From positions 594,629 to 621,165 of the forward strand of contig JAHNZQ020000181.1 of NCBI GenBank assembly GCA_019155205.2: a stretch of DNA of 26,537 bases. Direction: 5' to 3'. The stretch's first letter is position 1, and each line of letters begins with the position of its first letter. The notes below the pieces were generated by a model. It did not search any database and was not told the DNA's origin. It was given only the letters and a program-made list of their open reading frames with translations. The stretch comes from Gracilaria vermiculophylla. Lineage: Eukaryota > Rhodophyta > Florideophyceae > Gracilariales > Gracilariaceae. Of this stretch, positions 10,336-18,860 are shown piece by piece. The translations under genes were made by a program, and so were the position numbers.

Positions 10336-11002
10336 ATATCCAGGACCGGACGCCAACGCGCGACACGTAGGTAATCTTCCAAAAGATACCCAGTCGAATA
10401 ATCTCCGAGTGGTGAAGAGCATCGAAATACCCGCGAGGAGTCAGGCCGAAGTCTGGGTGCAAGCCTCTGCATCTGGCCTTTCATTCCTACAGGGGAGTCC
10501 ACTTCTGACGAAAAAGCAGCACTCCATGATGGCGAACGGTGTTATGGAAGTAATACCGAACGTCCCGTTCAGGGTTGTGCTCGCCAACCTCAAGGAGTCG
10601 CCGTTACGGCTCCAGAAAGGAATTGTCGTCAGACTGGCACTACCCGCCCCTGCCGAACTGGCTCACCTTCCTCGACCGGAAGACCTTGCGGACCGCCATG
10701 CAATCGCCACCATGGAACCGGTAGCGACTTCAACGGCTCCAGAGGAAGAGAGTCCTGCCACCTGGCAAGAGAAGCTTCAAATTGGCGTTAATTTCGAAGG
10801 GTATCTCCACAGGATAGTGGAGATGCTATCCGCCTTTGAGTATATGTGGTCTGGTCGCCTGGTTCAGGTCAGCCTTGCCAAGCACAGGATCCAGCTCACA
10901 CCGGATGCTAGGCCGGTACATCAACTCCGAGGAGGGCCAGACCCCACGCGCGTGACTTTGAACGCGATGAAATCCACCGGATGCTGGAGAAGGGCGTTAT
11001 AG
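10336..11002 (+). pseudogene. Copy B protease-RT linker and start of RT
   Basis: An open frame (within 10232-11002) covers the linker conserved with copy A (KQHSMMANGV, VPFRVVLANLKESPLRLQKG) and enters the RT N-terminus (SLAKHRIQLTPDARPVHQ). A frameshift at about 10940-10950 moves the next motif, an EIHRMLEKGVIE-like segment, into another frame. Linkers of this kind in gypsy pol often form a folded spacer between protease and RT; its role here is not visible. Confidence 0.7.
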
Positions 11003-11720
11003 AGTCTTCCAATTCCGAATAGGCCTCCCCGGTAGTTTTTGTCAAAAAGAAGGATAGCTCCCTACGGTTCTGTGTTGACTACAGGCGCCTTAAAGAGGTG
11101 ACGGTACGCGATTCGTACCCGATATCCCGGATGGTTGAATGTATCGACTGCTTAGACGATGCGTCTGTGTTCTCCACTCTGGATGCTAATAGCGGCTACT
11201 GGCAGATAGAGATGGACGAGTCCGATAAGGATAAGACAACGTTCTTCTCGCACTGTGGGATCTTCAGATTCCTAAGGATGCCATTTGGATTGAAGAATGC
11301 ACCCGCTACGTTCCAACGAGCGGTGGACACTGTCCTGTCAAAGGTGAAGTGGCAGTACGCCTTGGTGTATATCGATGACGTCATCATATACGCCCACAGC
11401 GTGGAGGAGCACTTAATCCATGTGAAGCACGTGCTCCAACTCCTAAAGGATGCTGGCCTCACCCTGAGCTGGAGAAATGTTTCTTCTTCAAGTCGTCGGT
11501 GGATTACCTGGGGCACGTTGTGCTCCCGGGCCGCCTGCAGGTTTCCAGGAAAACTTAGGACGTCATCAAGGAAGCTCACCCTCCCACGAACCAGACGGAG
11601 CTCCGCTCCTTCCTAGGATGGTGTAACATCTTCCGGAGGTTTGTACCGAATTTCTCCCGTATAGCGGCGCCGTTAAATCCCCTCTTGGAGAAGGACAAGC
11701 CGACGTAACTGGCTATTTTG
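11003..11720 (+). pseudogene. Copy B reverse transcriptase
   Basis: RT motifs appear in order: SPVVFVKKKD, FCVDYRRL (about 11033-11095), RDSYPISRM, STLDANSGYWQIEMDE with a catalytic Asp at 11182-11184, FRFLRMPFGLKNAPATFQRA, and the YIDD box at 11368-11379 in LVYIDDVIIYAHS. These residues are intact, unlike in copy A. The frame 11098-11616 is open for 172 codons; a frameshift follows near 11460 (LTLSW), and the thumb/connection continues in other frames to about 11720. A TAG near 11020 lies upstream. The enzyme would copy the RNA genome into cDNA in virus-like particles. Confidence 0.88.
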
Positions 11721-11920
11721 ACGGACGAGGAGTTTGAAGCCTTCGACACCTTGAAGAGGAGACTAATAGAACCACCAATCTTGGTACTCCCTAAGCGGCA
11801 CGGCCAAATGGTGCTGGACACTGACGCCTGTGGATACTAGGTCGGATGTGCCCTGCTACAGGAGTAACCGTAAGGTGGACTTCAACCCATCGGATGTTGG
11901 AGTCGCAGCCTCACCACGAC

Positions 11921-12652
11921 TAACGCAATGTACGCAGGTATGTAAAAGAATAAGATAGACAAAGGAAAAAAGGAGAAAACAAGAAAGTAAAACAAGGAAG
12001 ATTGTCAGCCTTGAGGCGACCAGTTTACTCAACGGTCGACGATCGCAACCTACAAACACCCCACCGCGCGCGCTTCGCCGTCGTCGCAGCAAGCGACGAC
12101 GGCGGTTGCGCCATAACGTGTCACGTTCTTTGTTTGTTCAGCTGTACACGAAAAGCGCGCGCAATCTTGAGTACTACTATTTCAAATTACTAAATTAATC
12201 AACATCCAACGCAATCAACATAACAAATCCATTGCCACTTCCTTGATCCAGAGGCAGCTCTAAAAAACCAACAATTTCCGTGCCAGCACCCCAATCTTTC
12301 TGCGCAGCCCACAATCGCACATTGCACCCAAAGCGCCCATTCCAGGCTAGAAACGCGCATCCTCACTACCTGCATAGTCAGTCAACTACTTCAGACCTTA
12401 TCCACTCACAGCGCGCCACTTGGGTTCATCTTCTCTAATTCGCCCTACAATCCACAAAACTCGTAAACACCACGTTGCACAAGGTCACTTGCAGTAGTCA
12501 ATCATATCTCCGTTTCAGGTTGGGTTCGAGCAGAGGCGCAATTGCCCTTTTTCGAAGGGGGTGCCCAAAAGTGCCCATCGTCCCCTGCATCTCCGGTTCC
12601 AAGACCAACTTGAGCGACTGACAGGCACTTGACCATGTCTGAACATCAACGC
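11921..12652. mobile_element. 732-bp insertion of unknown type in RNase H
   Basis: It is flanked by CGAC at 11917-11920 and 12653-12656 (5-bp version ACGAC/CCGAC). The ends TAACGCAATG and ACATCAACGC are neither LTR-like (TG...CA) nor terminal inverted repeats. It holds a purine/A-rich tract (about 11941-12003), a strong hairpin (12076-12104) and a C-rich, T-poor middle. It also has a possible intron: GTATGT at 11938 and TTTCAG ending at 12519, with a small spliced frame starting ATG TAC GCA. I cannot assign it to a class. Confidence 0.6.
12076..12104. repeat. Perfect 12-bp stem, 5-nt loop hairpin
   Basis: CGCCGTCGTCGC (12076-12087) is the exact reverse complement of GCGACGACGGCG (12093-12104), separated by AGCAA. 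It lies inside the 732-bp insertion. Its role is unknown. Confidence 0.9.
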
Positions 12653-13039
12653 CGACGAAACGGAATTATTTCCCCTCGAAACGCGAATGTCTCGCCATGT
12701 TATGGGCGGTTTTGCTTTTACGCCCATGCCCGGAAGGCGCGCGTTTCACCTTTAGGACGGATCCCGCACCCCTGAAGTGGATACTGTCCTTGATGGATGC
12801 TTCTGGGTCGCCCGGAAAGGTGGAGATTACGCCTCCTGGAGTTCGAGATTGACATCGTACACCGCCCTGGCATTAAACACCAGGCAGCGGACGCGCTCTT
12901 GCGAATCTCCACGAATGGGGAAGATGAAACACCTTTGGAGGACAACATCCCGTGTGTGGTCATCAAGGACGCCGACGGGCAAGAAACATCCGGTGGAGAA
13001 TGTTTGGATTGCTGTGAACCTGGAGGAAAGTATAGTAGA

Positions 13040-14470
13040 CTCCCTAAGGTGATAGATCTTGTTGAGGAGGAGAAAGAAGTTCTCCCCATCACTTTGGCGG
13101 GAGTTCCTGAAGTAAAAGAGTACGGATGCGTACTGCAAGGAGTGCCTTACCACTGTGGGGAGTTTGACACCGTCATTCGAAGTCGAACGAGACGGCATAC
13201 TTGTACGCCGCGCCTCCTGGATGGAGCTCTCCAAAAGGTGGTGCCGACGAAGCTACGGGCGAGATTGTTGTATCTCTCGCACTATCCTCGCCTTTCTGGG
13301 TACTCCGGTAGATCTCGGATGTATTTCACAATGCGGAGGGAGTTCTATTGGCCAAACATGGCTAATGACGCCTTACAAACGGTGGTGGATTGCTATTTCT
13401 GTGCCGCCGCTAGGGGGAGTATACGGAAGCACAGGATGCCGCTTACGCTGTCTCTACCTTCAGGACCGTTGGCGTTTGTGAACATAGACATCTTGGGTCC
13501 TCTTCCCAAGAAGGATCGAGGACATCGATTTATTTTCGTAATCACGGATCGTTTTTACAAGATCACGCGTGCCATCCCCTTCTCGCGCACTACTGCAGCA
13601 GTGGTTGCCGACGCCTTTCTGGAGCATTGGGTCTACCCCTGCAGGATATCGTTATACCTCCTTACAGACAATGGCCCCCAGCTCGCGGCGAAAATCTTGA
13701 GCACCGTCTCCGGAATGCTGGGGATGAAACAGTTGTTTACAACTGCCTATCACCCCCAGACAAACGAACAGGCGGAAGGGTTCAACAAAACCATCGCCTC
13801 GAGGCTAAAACACTACGGTGCGGACCACCAGAAAAATTGGGAGGCATATGTAGGTCCTCTCACGTAGGCATACAACCTACAGATGCACTGCTCCACGGGG
13901 ACCACGCCTTTCAGTCTGGTGCTCTCGCGCATCCCGCCAAGTGCCGTCGTCGCGGCACGCGCCACGGCGCACCCGGCGTATGTGCCACAGGCGCCAACAG
14001 CGGCGCAAGCCAAACGTTCCCTCCTAAGGCGGTATGAGAACGCACTCTCCCTCGCGAAGGAGAGACTAAAAGCCTCGCAGAGGAGATACAAACAGGATTT
14101 CGACCGAAAGGTTATGGAAGGCCCACGCCTAAAAGAAGGCGACCAGGTTTTCCTCGAAAAACCCGGGGAAACATCCGATGAACCGCCGGACGTCACGCGC
14201 AAGTTAGCGTCGACCACCGCAGGGCCCTACAAAGTTCTCGCCACATACAGGGATACTATCGCCATTGAGGTGAACGGGCTTAAGGATGTGGTCTCCCGTG
14301 ATAGGGTGAAGAAAATCCCAACGCCCAGCCTTCCAGGAATGACCGCCACCCCACCTCAGGGACATCGCGTGGAGATTCCTCATTCAACCACCTCAGGCGC
14401 GACGACTCCACGGGATACTGGGAACCGCATCACTACTCTCGGTGAACCAATCCTGGAGGCTCCCGATGCC
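13040..14470 (+). pseudogene. Copy B integrase, one nonsense codon
   Basis: A single frame runs from about 12797 to 14671, broken only by TAG at 13865-13867, where copy A has TAT. The zinc region has His at 13280-13282, Tyr at 13301-13303 where the second His is expected, and the Cys pair at 13391-13393 and 13400-13402. The catalytic triad is intact: Asp 13487-13489 (NIDILGP), Asp 13667-13669 (LTDNGP) and Glu 13775-13777 (QAEGFNKT), with 35 residues between the second and third, the classic D,D(35)E spacing. A GPYKVLATY segment (about 14221-14247) is the C-terminal GPY/F module. Integrase would insert the cDNA into chromatin. This is the best-preserved gene of the element. Confidence 0.9.
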
Positions 14471-14488
14471 ATCCTGACCCCTGAAGTT

Positions 14489-14671
14489 GACATCCTCTAC
14501 GCGGTGGACCATATTGTCCCCCCTCGACAAAACCCTGCAGGAATACTGTACTACGTCCGCTGGTATGGGTACACCTCGAAGGGCGATAAGAAAGAACCTC
14601 CGGATTATATCCCGGAGAACTTCCTTAGGCAATACCACGGCAATCTGGTGCGAAAACGCCTCTCCACATAG
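14489..14671 (+). CDS. Copy B chromodomain tail of integrase
   Basis: In frame with the integrase, the last 60 codons read DILYAVDHIV, then GILYYVRWYGY, then PPDYIPENFLRQYHGNL, ending at TAG 14669-14671. The spacing of DHIV, the YYVRW.GY strand and the C-terminal helix is that of a chromodomain as found at the integrase C-terminus of chromoviruses, where it directs integration to modified histones. The aromatic positions (Tyr, Trp, Tyr) are present, but the usual acidic EED.WEP stretch is replaced by a Lys/Glu-rich one, so binding specificity is uncertain. Confidence 0.75.
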   Translation, partial: DILYAVDHIVPPRQNPAGILYYVRWYGYTSKGDKKEPPDYIPENFLRQYHGNLVRKRLST

Positions 14672-14940
14672 GCGCTTCCGTTCAGGAAAGAGGAAGGGGG
14701 CCCCTAAACGGAGATGTTTTTCGTCTTCGCCGTCTATCCCCCACCTGGAGTTATCTTTTTCGCCTCCAGGATGCTGTGCTAGCTTTTTCGCCAGCTACCA
14801 CGGCGGCACTTCGTGTCGTTGAGCACGCGGGCGCGGCGTAAGTCATATTGAACCTACCGTCATGGAGCTTTCGCTCCACCCGAAGGATCTTTTATTTGTC
14901 ATGTTCCTATCACCTACTGGTCACTGAAGCGTGTTGAATA
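14672..14940. other. Convergent spacer between pol stop and antisense ORF stop
   Basis: This is about 270 bp between two genes pointing at each other. The counterpart in copy A (about 4550-4867) is alignable, with shared pyrimidine-rich stretches. No coding frame is convincing. It would have to hold termination signals for the antisense transcript, but none is clear. Confidence 0.5.
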
Positions 14941-16830
14941 CTACGCTTCGAGGCGCGCTTTTGCCGTGAGCGCTTGGCTATCGAAGAAATCCGACAGGAA
15001 TGCCTTCAGAGCTGCCATCGAGGCTCGGTCTGTCTGGGCCTTGTGGAACTCTAAGACCCAAGCACGTGCCTCGCGCAGAGCCTCTACAGGAGAAGCCGGA
15101 GCAGGACGCCTGTCACTAGGCATGCCTGCACCAACTCTTGAAAGGCCACCCCCAGAGCCCCAGAGGAGACTTCTCCCGACGGTGCACCCGGTGCGGCCAC
15201 CTCCGTTGACGGCGCAACAACTGCCACGGAAGCAGCCGCGGACAGCGGACCAGCTGAGACAGTGGCTCCCCGACGGGATTCCGCTGGTTCCGCAGTGGAG
15301 GTCGCCAATGCCAAGGACGGAGACGGTGACACCGGAGGTGACGGCGACGTAGGAACGGGAACACTCCGCAGGCGAGGCTGAGGGATAGGTGCAGGGACGC
15401 TCCGCAGTCGGGGTTGCACCAGTGAGGCTGAAAGTGCCGGGACGCGAGCAATCTCGTCCTCTTCCATAGGAGACAAGGCGGCTACCACTGCGGGAGCACT
15501 CGGCACTGCGGCAGGCCGCGGAGGTATCACCCCAGGAGGTGCACCGATATCCTGGGACGGAGCCAGTAACCGACGAGACGCCTCATGCCCAAGGCTCTCC
15601 ATCAAGGCGTCGTCATCGGGCACTCGGAGCCGTGACACCTGAGGAACCCGAGAAGGCGCTAGACGGGGAAAGGCAGGGTATGTTAGTCCGTCATCGTCTC
15701 CATTCGGACTCCTCCCAATGCGGTGGAACTTGTCCTCTCCGTAGTCGTACCAGAAACCCGGCGTGTCATTCCACGCCACCTGGAGGTTGTAATCCAACAG
15801 CGTCTCCGCCTGGGACTCACTCCATGCGGTGCTCGTAACCAGGTTTTGAATGCCGAAAGGAGCGCAGGGCCCGTATGATGGACACCGACAAGGGGAGCAA
15901 ACGCCCGGCGGTCGGCTGATATGATGAGTCGCAGTAGAGGCGGCCGTTGCTGCATCGGGTATAGAAGGTTACGCCTTCATCCGCTCCTTAGAAATATGCC
16001 ATTAGGGTGCCGACTGCGAACTCCGTCGAGGCGACTAACATGAAAAACCGCCTTAGGGAGTCATTAGGATCCAGGACCTTGAAGGTATGATACGCGAAGG
16101 TCATGGCCGTCGCCACGCAGGGGTGCAGGTATACCCAGTGGTTCCTACAGGAGTTATTCACCTTGAATTAGTACTTCGGACGTTGCCCGGATGGCATATC
16201 ATGGAATTCCGTGTTATGCCAGCGAAAGAAGTACCCGAAAGCGGTTCGTATTCGAGTCTCGTCCCCCAGGTGGGTTCCCCATCGATTCCAATTGGTCCAG
16301 TAGAGGCGATCACACCGGGAATCGAAGGTTAACACCACGAGGGCAGATCGCCCATCGGCAAGGCTTCCGGTTCGCCCCGCTCTCTGGTGCGAGCTCTCCT
16401 TGTGAAGCAGTACCTGGAGTTGCGCCTGGACCTCTCGTTTCTCAACGCACCTCAGGTATGGAGTATCGCATTGTCCCACCGTGGTTGGAGCGTTGTCAAC
16501 ATGTACCAGAGTATGAAGCCAGTGAGCGCGATATGCATCCACGCGGTTCCGCTTCGGGTCGTTCCATGCAATCTCCGGTGTGGCGCGAAATCACATCGTT
16601 TGAAGTTATGGGCCGAAATGGTGAACGTAATCCTCTACGGGACACGGGAGAGTCACGCGCCTATCATGGAACGGAACAAATACCCGCGTGACGCGATCAT
16701 CGAAATGCTCCCCTGAACAGAACGGTGCACCGATCGAGGTGTGATACACCTCAGGATTTGAAGGAGATGTACGCGCCGGAGTCGGAGAAGACATGCCGAA
16801 GGTGTACGAAGCCGGGTGGATGGCGACCAA
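14941..16830 (-). pseudogene. Copy B antisense accessory ORF (unknown protein)
   Basis: Read on the minus strand, a protein of roughly 550-630 residues can be followed through frames 16830-16606, 16583-16168, the region to 15955, 15797-15084 and 15123-14941. N-terminal part: Trp/Tyr/Phe-rich and apparently globular, with segments such as HFDDRVTRVFVPFHDRRV, AWNDPKRNRVDAYRAHWLH and LRRFFMLVASTEFAVGTL. Middle (about 15150-15600): Pro/Ala/Val-rich and probably disordered, with a short duplicated QPRLRSVP unit. C-terminal tail: helical (PVEALREARAWVLEFHKAQ), ending at a stop at 14941-14943. Copy A has the same protein in the same place. No catalytic motif, signal peptide or family is recognised. 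Antisense ORFs between pol and the 3' LTR are known in some plant gypsy elements; kinship to those is not shown. Confidence 0.68.
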
Positions 16831-17498
16831 ACGCGTGGTAGCACCTGAAAAAAGAGATCAGACACCACTTAGAGAACGATTCGTAGTTATATGCACCACC
16901 GAGGAGAGAGCCGCGTCAAGCCGCCATCGTGGAATTCAATGGGAAGCCAGGCGACGGGAAGCAGGCGAGCTTTAAAGCACCATCGCGAGGCGCGCGCTCA
17001 TATCCAACGGAGAACGACGGAGGTGCGGACGAGAGAATAATGCGTCTGGCACCTTCACGGAGATTGAATGAGCGGAAACGAGGAAACGGTGTCGCCAAAA
17101 GAAGTAGTCTCGAAGGGGTCGGAGTGGCGAGCGCCTCCAGGGGGTCGATATCCCCTCGAGACTGACCCACCCTTCGTCCACCGAAGTTGCGCGCGTGCAC
17201 CACGCACGGTACGCCGTAGGACGCGGACACTCGTGTTGCCGACTTACGCAGCAGCACCAATGGGTGACACCAAGAAGGAGCAGACAAAGCCAGGTTATCG
17301 AGGAGCAGGGTCTACAAACGCGGCAAGGGATAAAACGCGAGGCCGCGGCAACACGCCACGCAGAAGTATGGAGAAAGGGAGGAACGCCTGAAGGAGAGAA
17401 CTTGCACAACGCCAAAGGCCGCACCTGCCACGAAACCGATACGAGCCACCCCGGGGATCGACAAATCGGAAGATGCACCCCGAGGACGTGGTGCAATT
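16831..17498. other. Region between antisense ORF and polypurine tract
   Basis: This segment is purine-rich on the plus strand and has no counterpart in copy A, whose match ends earlier. Open frames occur on both strands (plus 17068-17391 and 17195-17563; minus 16972-17553), but none shares segments with another copy here, and the minus frame runs into the 3' LTR. Any antisense promoter would lie here or in the LTR; I see no specific signal. Confidence 0.45.
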
Positions 17499-17512
17499 TA
17501 GGAAAGGGAATA
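17499..17512 (+). other. Polypurine tract of copy B
   Basis: AGGAAAGGGAATA lies immediately before the 3' LTR, where plus-strand DNA synthesis is primed in LTR elements. A similar junction occurs at 21246-21266. Confidence 0.75.
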
Positions 17513-18071
17513 TATAGTACAGTGGCTCCTAAGGAAATAGGGTGGTTTAACATTATGGTATAATATTCCTAAGGAGGGCTCGTATTTTACTAGGTGGGTT
17601 ACGTGTTGCATAATCCGGCCTGCCTGCGGTACAGTATCCCTACGGGACGGTAAAATTATTATTAATGTTAGTTAATTTATGCAGGTAATTAGTATAGTAG
17701 CGAGACCTGCCGAGGCGGGCTCCCGGCTTGATACTTAATCTGCTGGTTGAGCTCCACCTCTGGGGAAGTAAAGACAAGCAACCTTGAGTCTTCATATACT
17801 TTTCCGGTTGGAGTCTCTTGTCGATCAACTCAAGGTTCTAAGCCGCCGATCCCCAAGTCGCATCATAGCAGCGCCTGTAGGAGCATTGGCCGCCCAATGA
17901 ACCTCCCCCTCCGCTTGGTGTTTGCGGATCCCCACTAAGAATTCCCCTGGCTCGCGACCGCGGATATTGGAGACCACCTTTAGGGACACGTGTTGATAGT
18001 TCAAATGGTGAACTGTGCGCCCTGTGTCACAAAGAGAGTATAGCGCAAATAGCTCATCTGTTTTTCTAACA

Positions 18072-18086
18072 GGTTATGGGCCCAGC
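18072..18086 (+). other. Primer-binding site of T1: half-tRNA initiator Met type
   Basis: GGTTATGGGCCCAGC follows the LTR with no gap. Its reverse complement, GCTGGGCCCATAACC, is the anticodon arm of eukaryotic initiator tRNA-Met (anticodon CAT inside). Drosophila copia and related Ty1/copia elements are primed by this cleaved half-tRNA. T2 has a decayed version (GTTTACGGGTCCAGC at 20107). Confidence 0.88.
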
Positions 18087-18100
18087 TAAACGCTAGGGCC

Positions 18101-18117
18101 CTGGGTTCGACTCCCAG
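18101..18117 (+). promoter_or_regulatory. tRNA T-arm / Pol III B-box in T1
   Basis: CTGGGTTCGACTCCCAG is a perfect 5-bp stem with a 7-nt TTCGACT loop, and contains GGTTCGACTCC, the B-box consensus. An A-box-like TAGCTCATCTG lies upstream at about 18049-18059 in the LTR. In T2 the same place is mutated (GCGTTCAGTTCCC). Function as a promoter is inferred only. Confidence 0.55.
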
Positions 18118-18381
18118 AAGTGACCTGAGCCTGAGAAATTGTACAGGTGTACAGCAGTAGTAAAGATTGGCTACTGTAAGCTCGAGGTCTCGTTCTGTAA
18201 GGAAGTACAGGGCGAGGGGTCGTGTTGATAGTTCAAATGGTGAACTGTGCGCCCTGTGTCACAAGAGAGTATAGCGCAAATAGCTCATCTGTTTTTCTAA
18301 CAACACGCACCTTTGGAGTCAACAAAACTTCTAACGGACGTGAAGCTTTACTATGTCGAGAGGAGGGCTGACAGTACCACA

Positions 18382-18386
18382 GGCTT
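18382..18386. repeat. Target site duplication GGCTT, right of copy B
   Basis: It matches 6508-6512 and immediately follows the terminal CA of the 3' LTR. Confidence 0.93.
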
Positions 18387-18860
18387 CACTCCCTCCGAGC
18401 TGGTCTTGTCTCGGATCCCAACGCCATTGGCGTTCGAACCGCATACACGAGTGGATCCTTTCCCTTCAGTCCACGAATACCACCTGCGGTGGAAAGAGTG
18501 GCTTGGAAAGCTCGTGCCGGCTGCTCGGAAGGCTTCGGAGCACGCTCAAGCCGCAAATAAGCGGAACTTCGGTGACCGTCTGCACGGTCCCCCACAGGAG
18601 TGTGTTAACCCTGGGACCTACTAGATTTTCCGCAAGTAGTTCTTAACTTCAGTGACGGAAGGGAGTCGCCATAAGCTCTTGCCCATCATGGATGGCCCCT
18701 ACAGGGTCATTTTCTCCGACCGCTACACGATGGTAATCGCCGTTGGCGAGAAACAGACACGCCGGTCTCGCAACTGTGTCGTACAAGTGCCTCCGCCTTC
18801 ATGTCAGGTCTCATCGACGGGCAATACCTCTGTCCTGGAATTCGCCATTTAGAACACTAC
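18387..18860 (+). pseudogene. Family D integrase, C-terminal part
   Basis: This continues the integrase interrupted at 6512. With the duplicated GGCTT removed once, VHQTPGFTPSELVLSRIP reads through the junction. A helical segment follows (LRWKEWLGKLVPAARKASEHAQAAN), then a TAG at about 18621-18624. After a frame change comes HKLLPIMDGPYRVI and NCVVQVPP, the GPY/F module and the RSRNCVVQVP-like end seen in gypsy integrases. It is an inactive relic, of a different family from A and B. Confidence 0.8.

Larger units (their letters stand above)
11721..12880 (+). pseudogene. Copy B RNase H, split by a 732-bp insertion
   Basis: The left half (to 11920) shows the first catalytic Asp in LDTDACGY (11823-11825), a TAG at 11838-11840, and a SRSLTTT segment. 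The right half resumes at 12657 and reads KRNYFPSKRECLAMLWAVLL, then ARFTFRTDPAPLKWIL, in one frame. Joining 11920 directly to 12657 keeps the frame, which shows that the middle was inserted later. Another frameshift near 12815 precedes the ERWRLRLLEFEIDIVHRPG segment. RNase H removes the RNA template during cDNA synthesis. Confidence 0.75.
17991..18302 (+). mobile_element. Miniature LTR retrotransposon T1 (TRIM/SMART-like, copia-type)
   Basis: It has two direct terminal repeats, 17991-18071 (81 bp) and 18223-18302 (80 bp), both starting TGTTGATAG and ending CTAACA and differing by one A. They enclose a 151-bp internal region. Target duplication ACACG lies at 17986-17990 and 18303-18307. The internal region starts with a tRNA-complementary primer site and ends with a purine-rich stretch (AGGGCGAGGGG). 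No protein is encoded, so it must use enzymes from another element, as TRIM and SMART elements do. Near-identical LTRs and a perfect duplication suggest recent insertion. Relatives are at 20026-20338 and 24589-24667. Confidence 0.92.
6513..18381 (+). mobile_element. Copy B: full-length Ty3/gypsy chromovirus-like element with antisense ORF
   Basis: This is a complete element by structure: 5' LTR, primer-binding site, gag, protease, RT, RNase H, integrase with chromodomain, an antisense ORF, a polypurine tract and a 3' LTR, flanked by GGCTT. It spans 11,869 bp. Three later insertions (335, 732 and 312 bp with their target duplications) account for about 1.4 kb, so the original element was about 10.5 kb. 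The order RT-RNase H-integrase and the chromodomain place it in Ty3/gypsy. Every sense gene carries stops or frameshifts, so it is not autonomous now. Confidence 0.92.
17513..18381 (+). repeat. 3' LTR of copy B, interrupted by a miniature element
   Basis: It begins TATAGTACAG (TG mutated to TA) and ends GACAGTACCACA at 18381, followed by the GGCTT duplication. A 312-bp miniature LTR element with its 5-bp duplication lies at 17991-18307, leaving an LTR of about 552 bp. Compared with the 5' LTR, the middle (about 17655-17884) has about 2 differences in 230 bp, but the two outer parts have about 12-13% differences. Confidence 0.93.

Noticed and set aside
11921..12652. Reading the RNase H insertion as a solo LTR
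   Set aside because: Its ends do not begin TG or end CA, and the duplication is CGAC with a mismatch at the fifth base.
16972..17553. 193-codon minus-strand open frame reaching into the 3' LTR
   Set aside because: It has no counterpart in copy A, starts inside the LTR and shows no motif; a chance frame opposite a purine-rich stretch is as likely. It was not joined to the antisense ORF.
18072..18130. A genuine tRNA gene in T1
   Set aside because: There is a T-arm and B-box, but no proper D-arm or acceptor pairing, and the CAT-containing part is on the complementary strand as a primer site.
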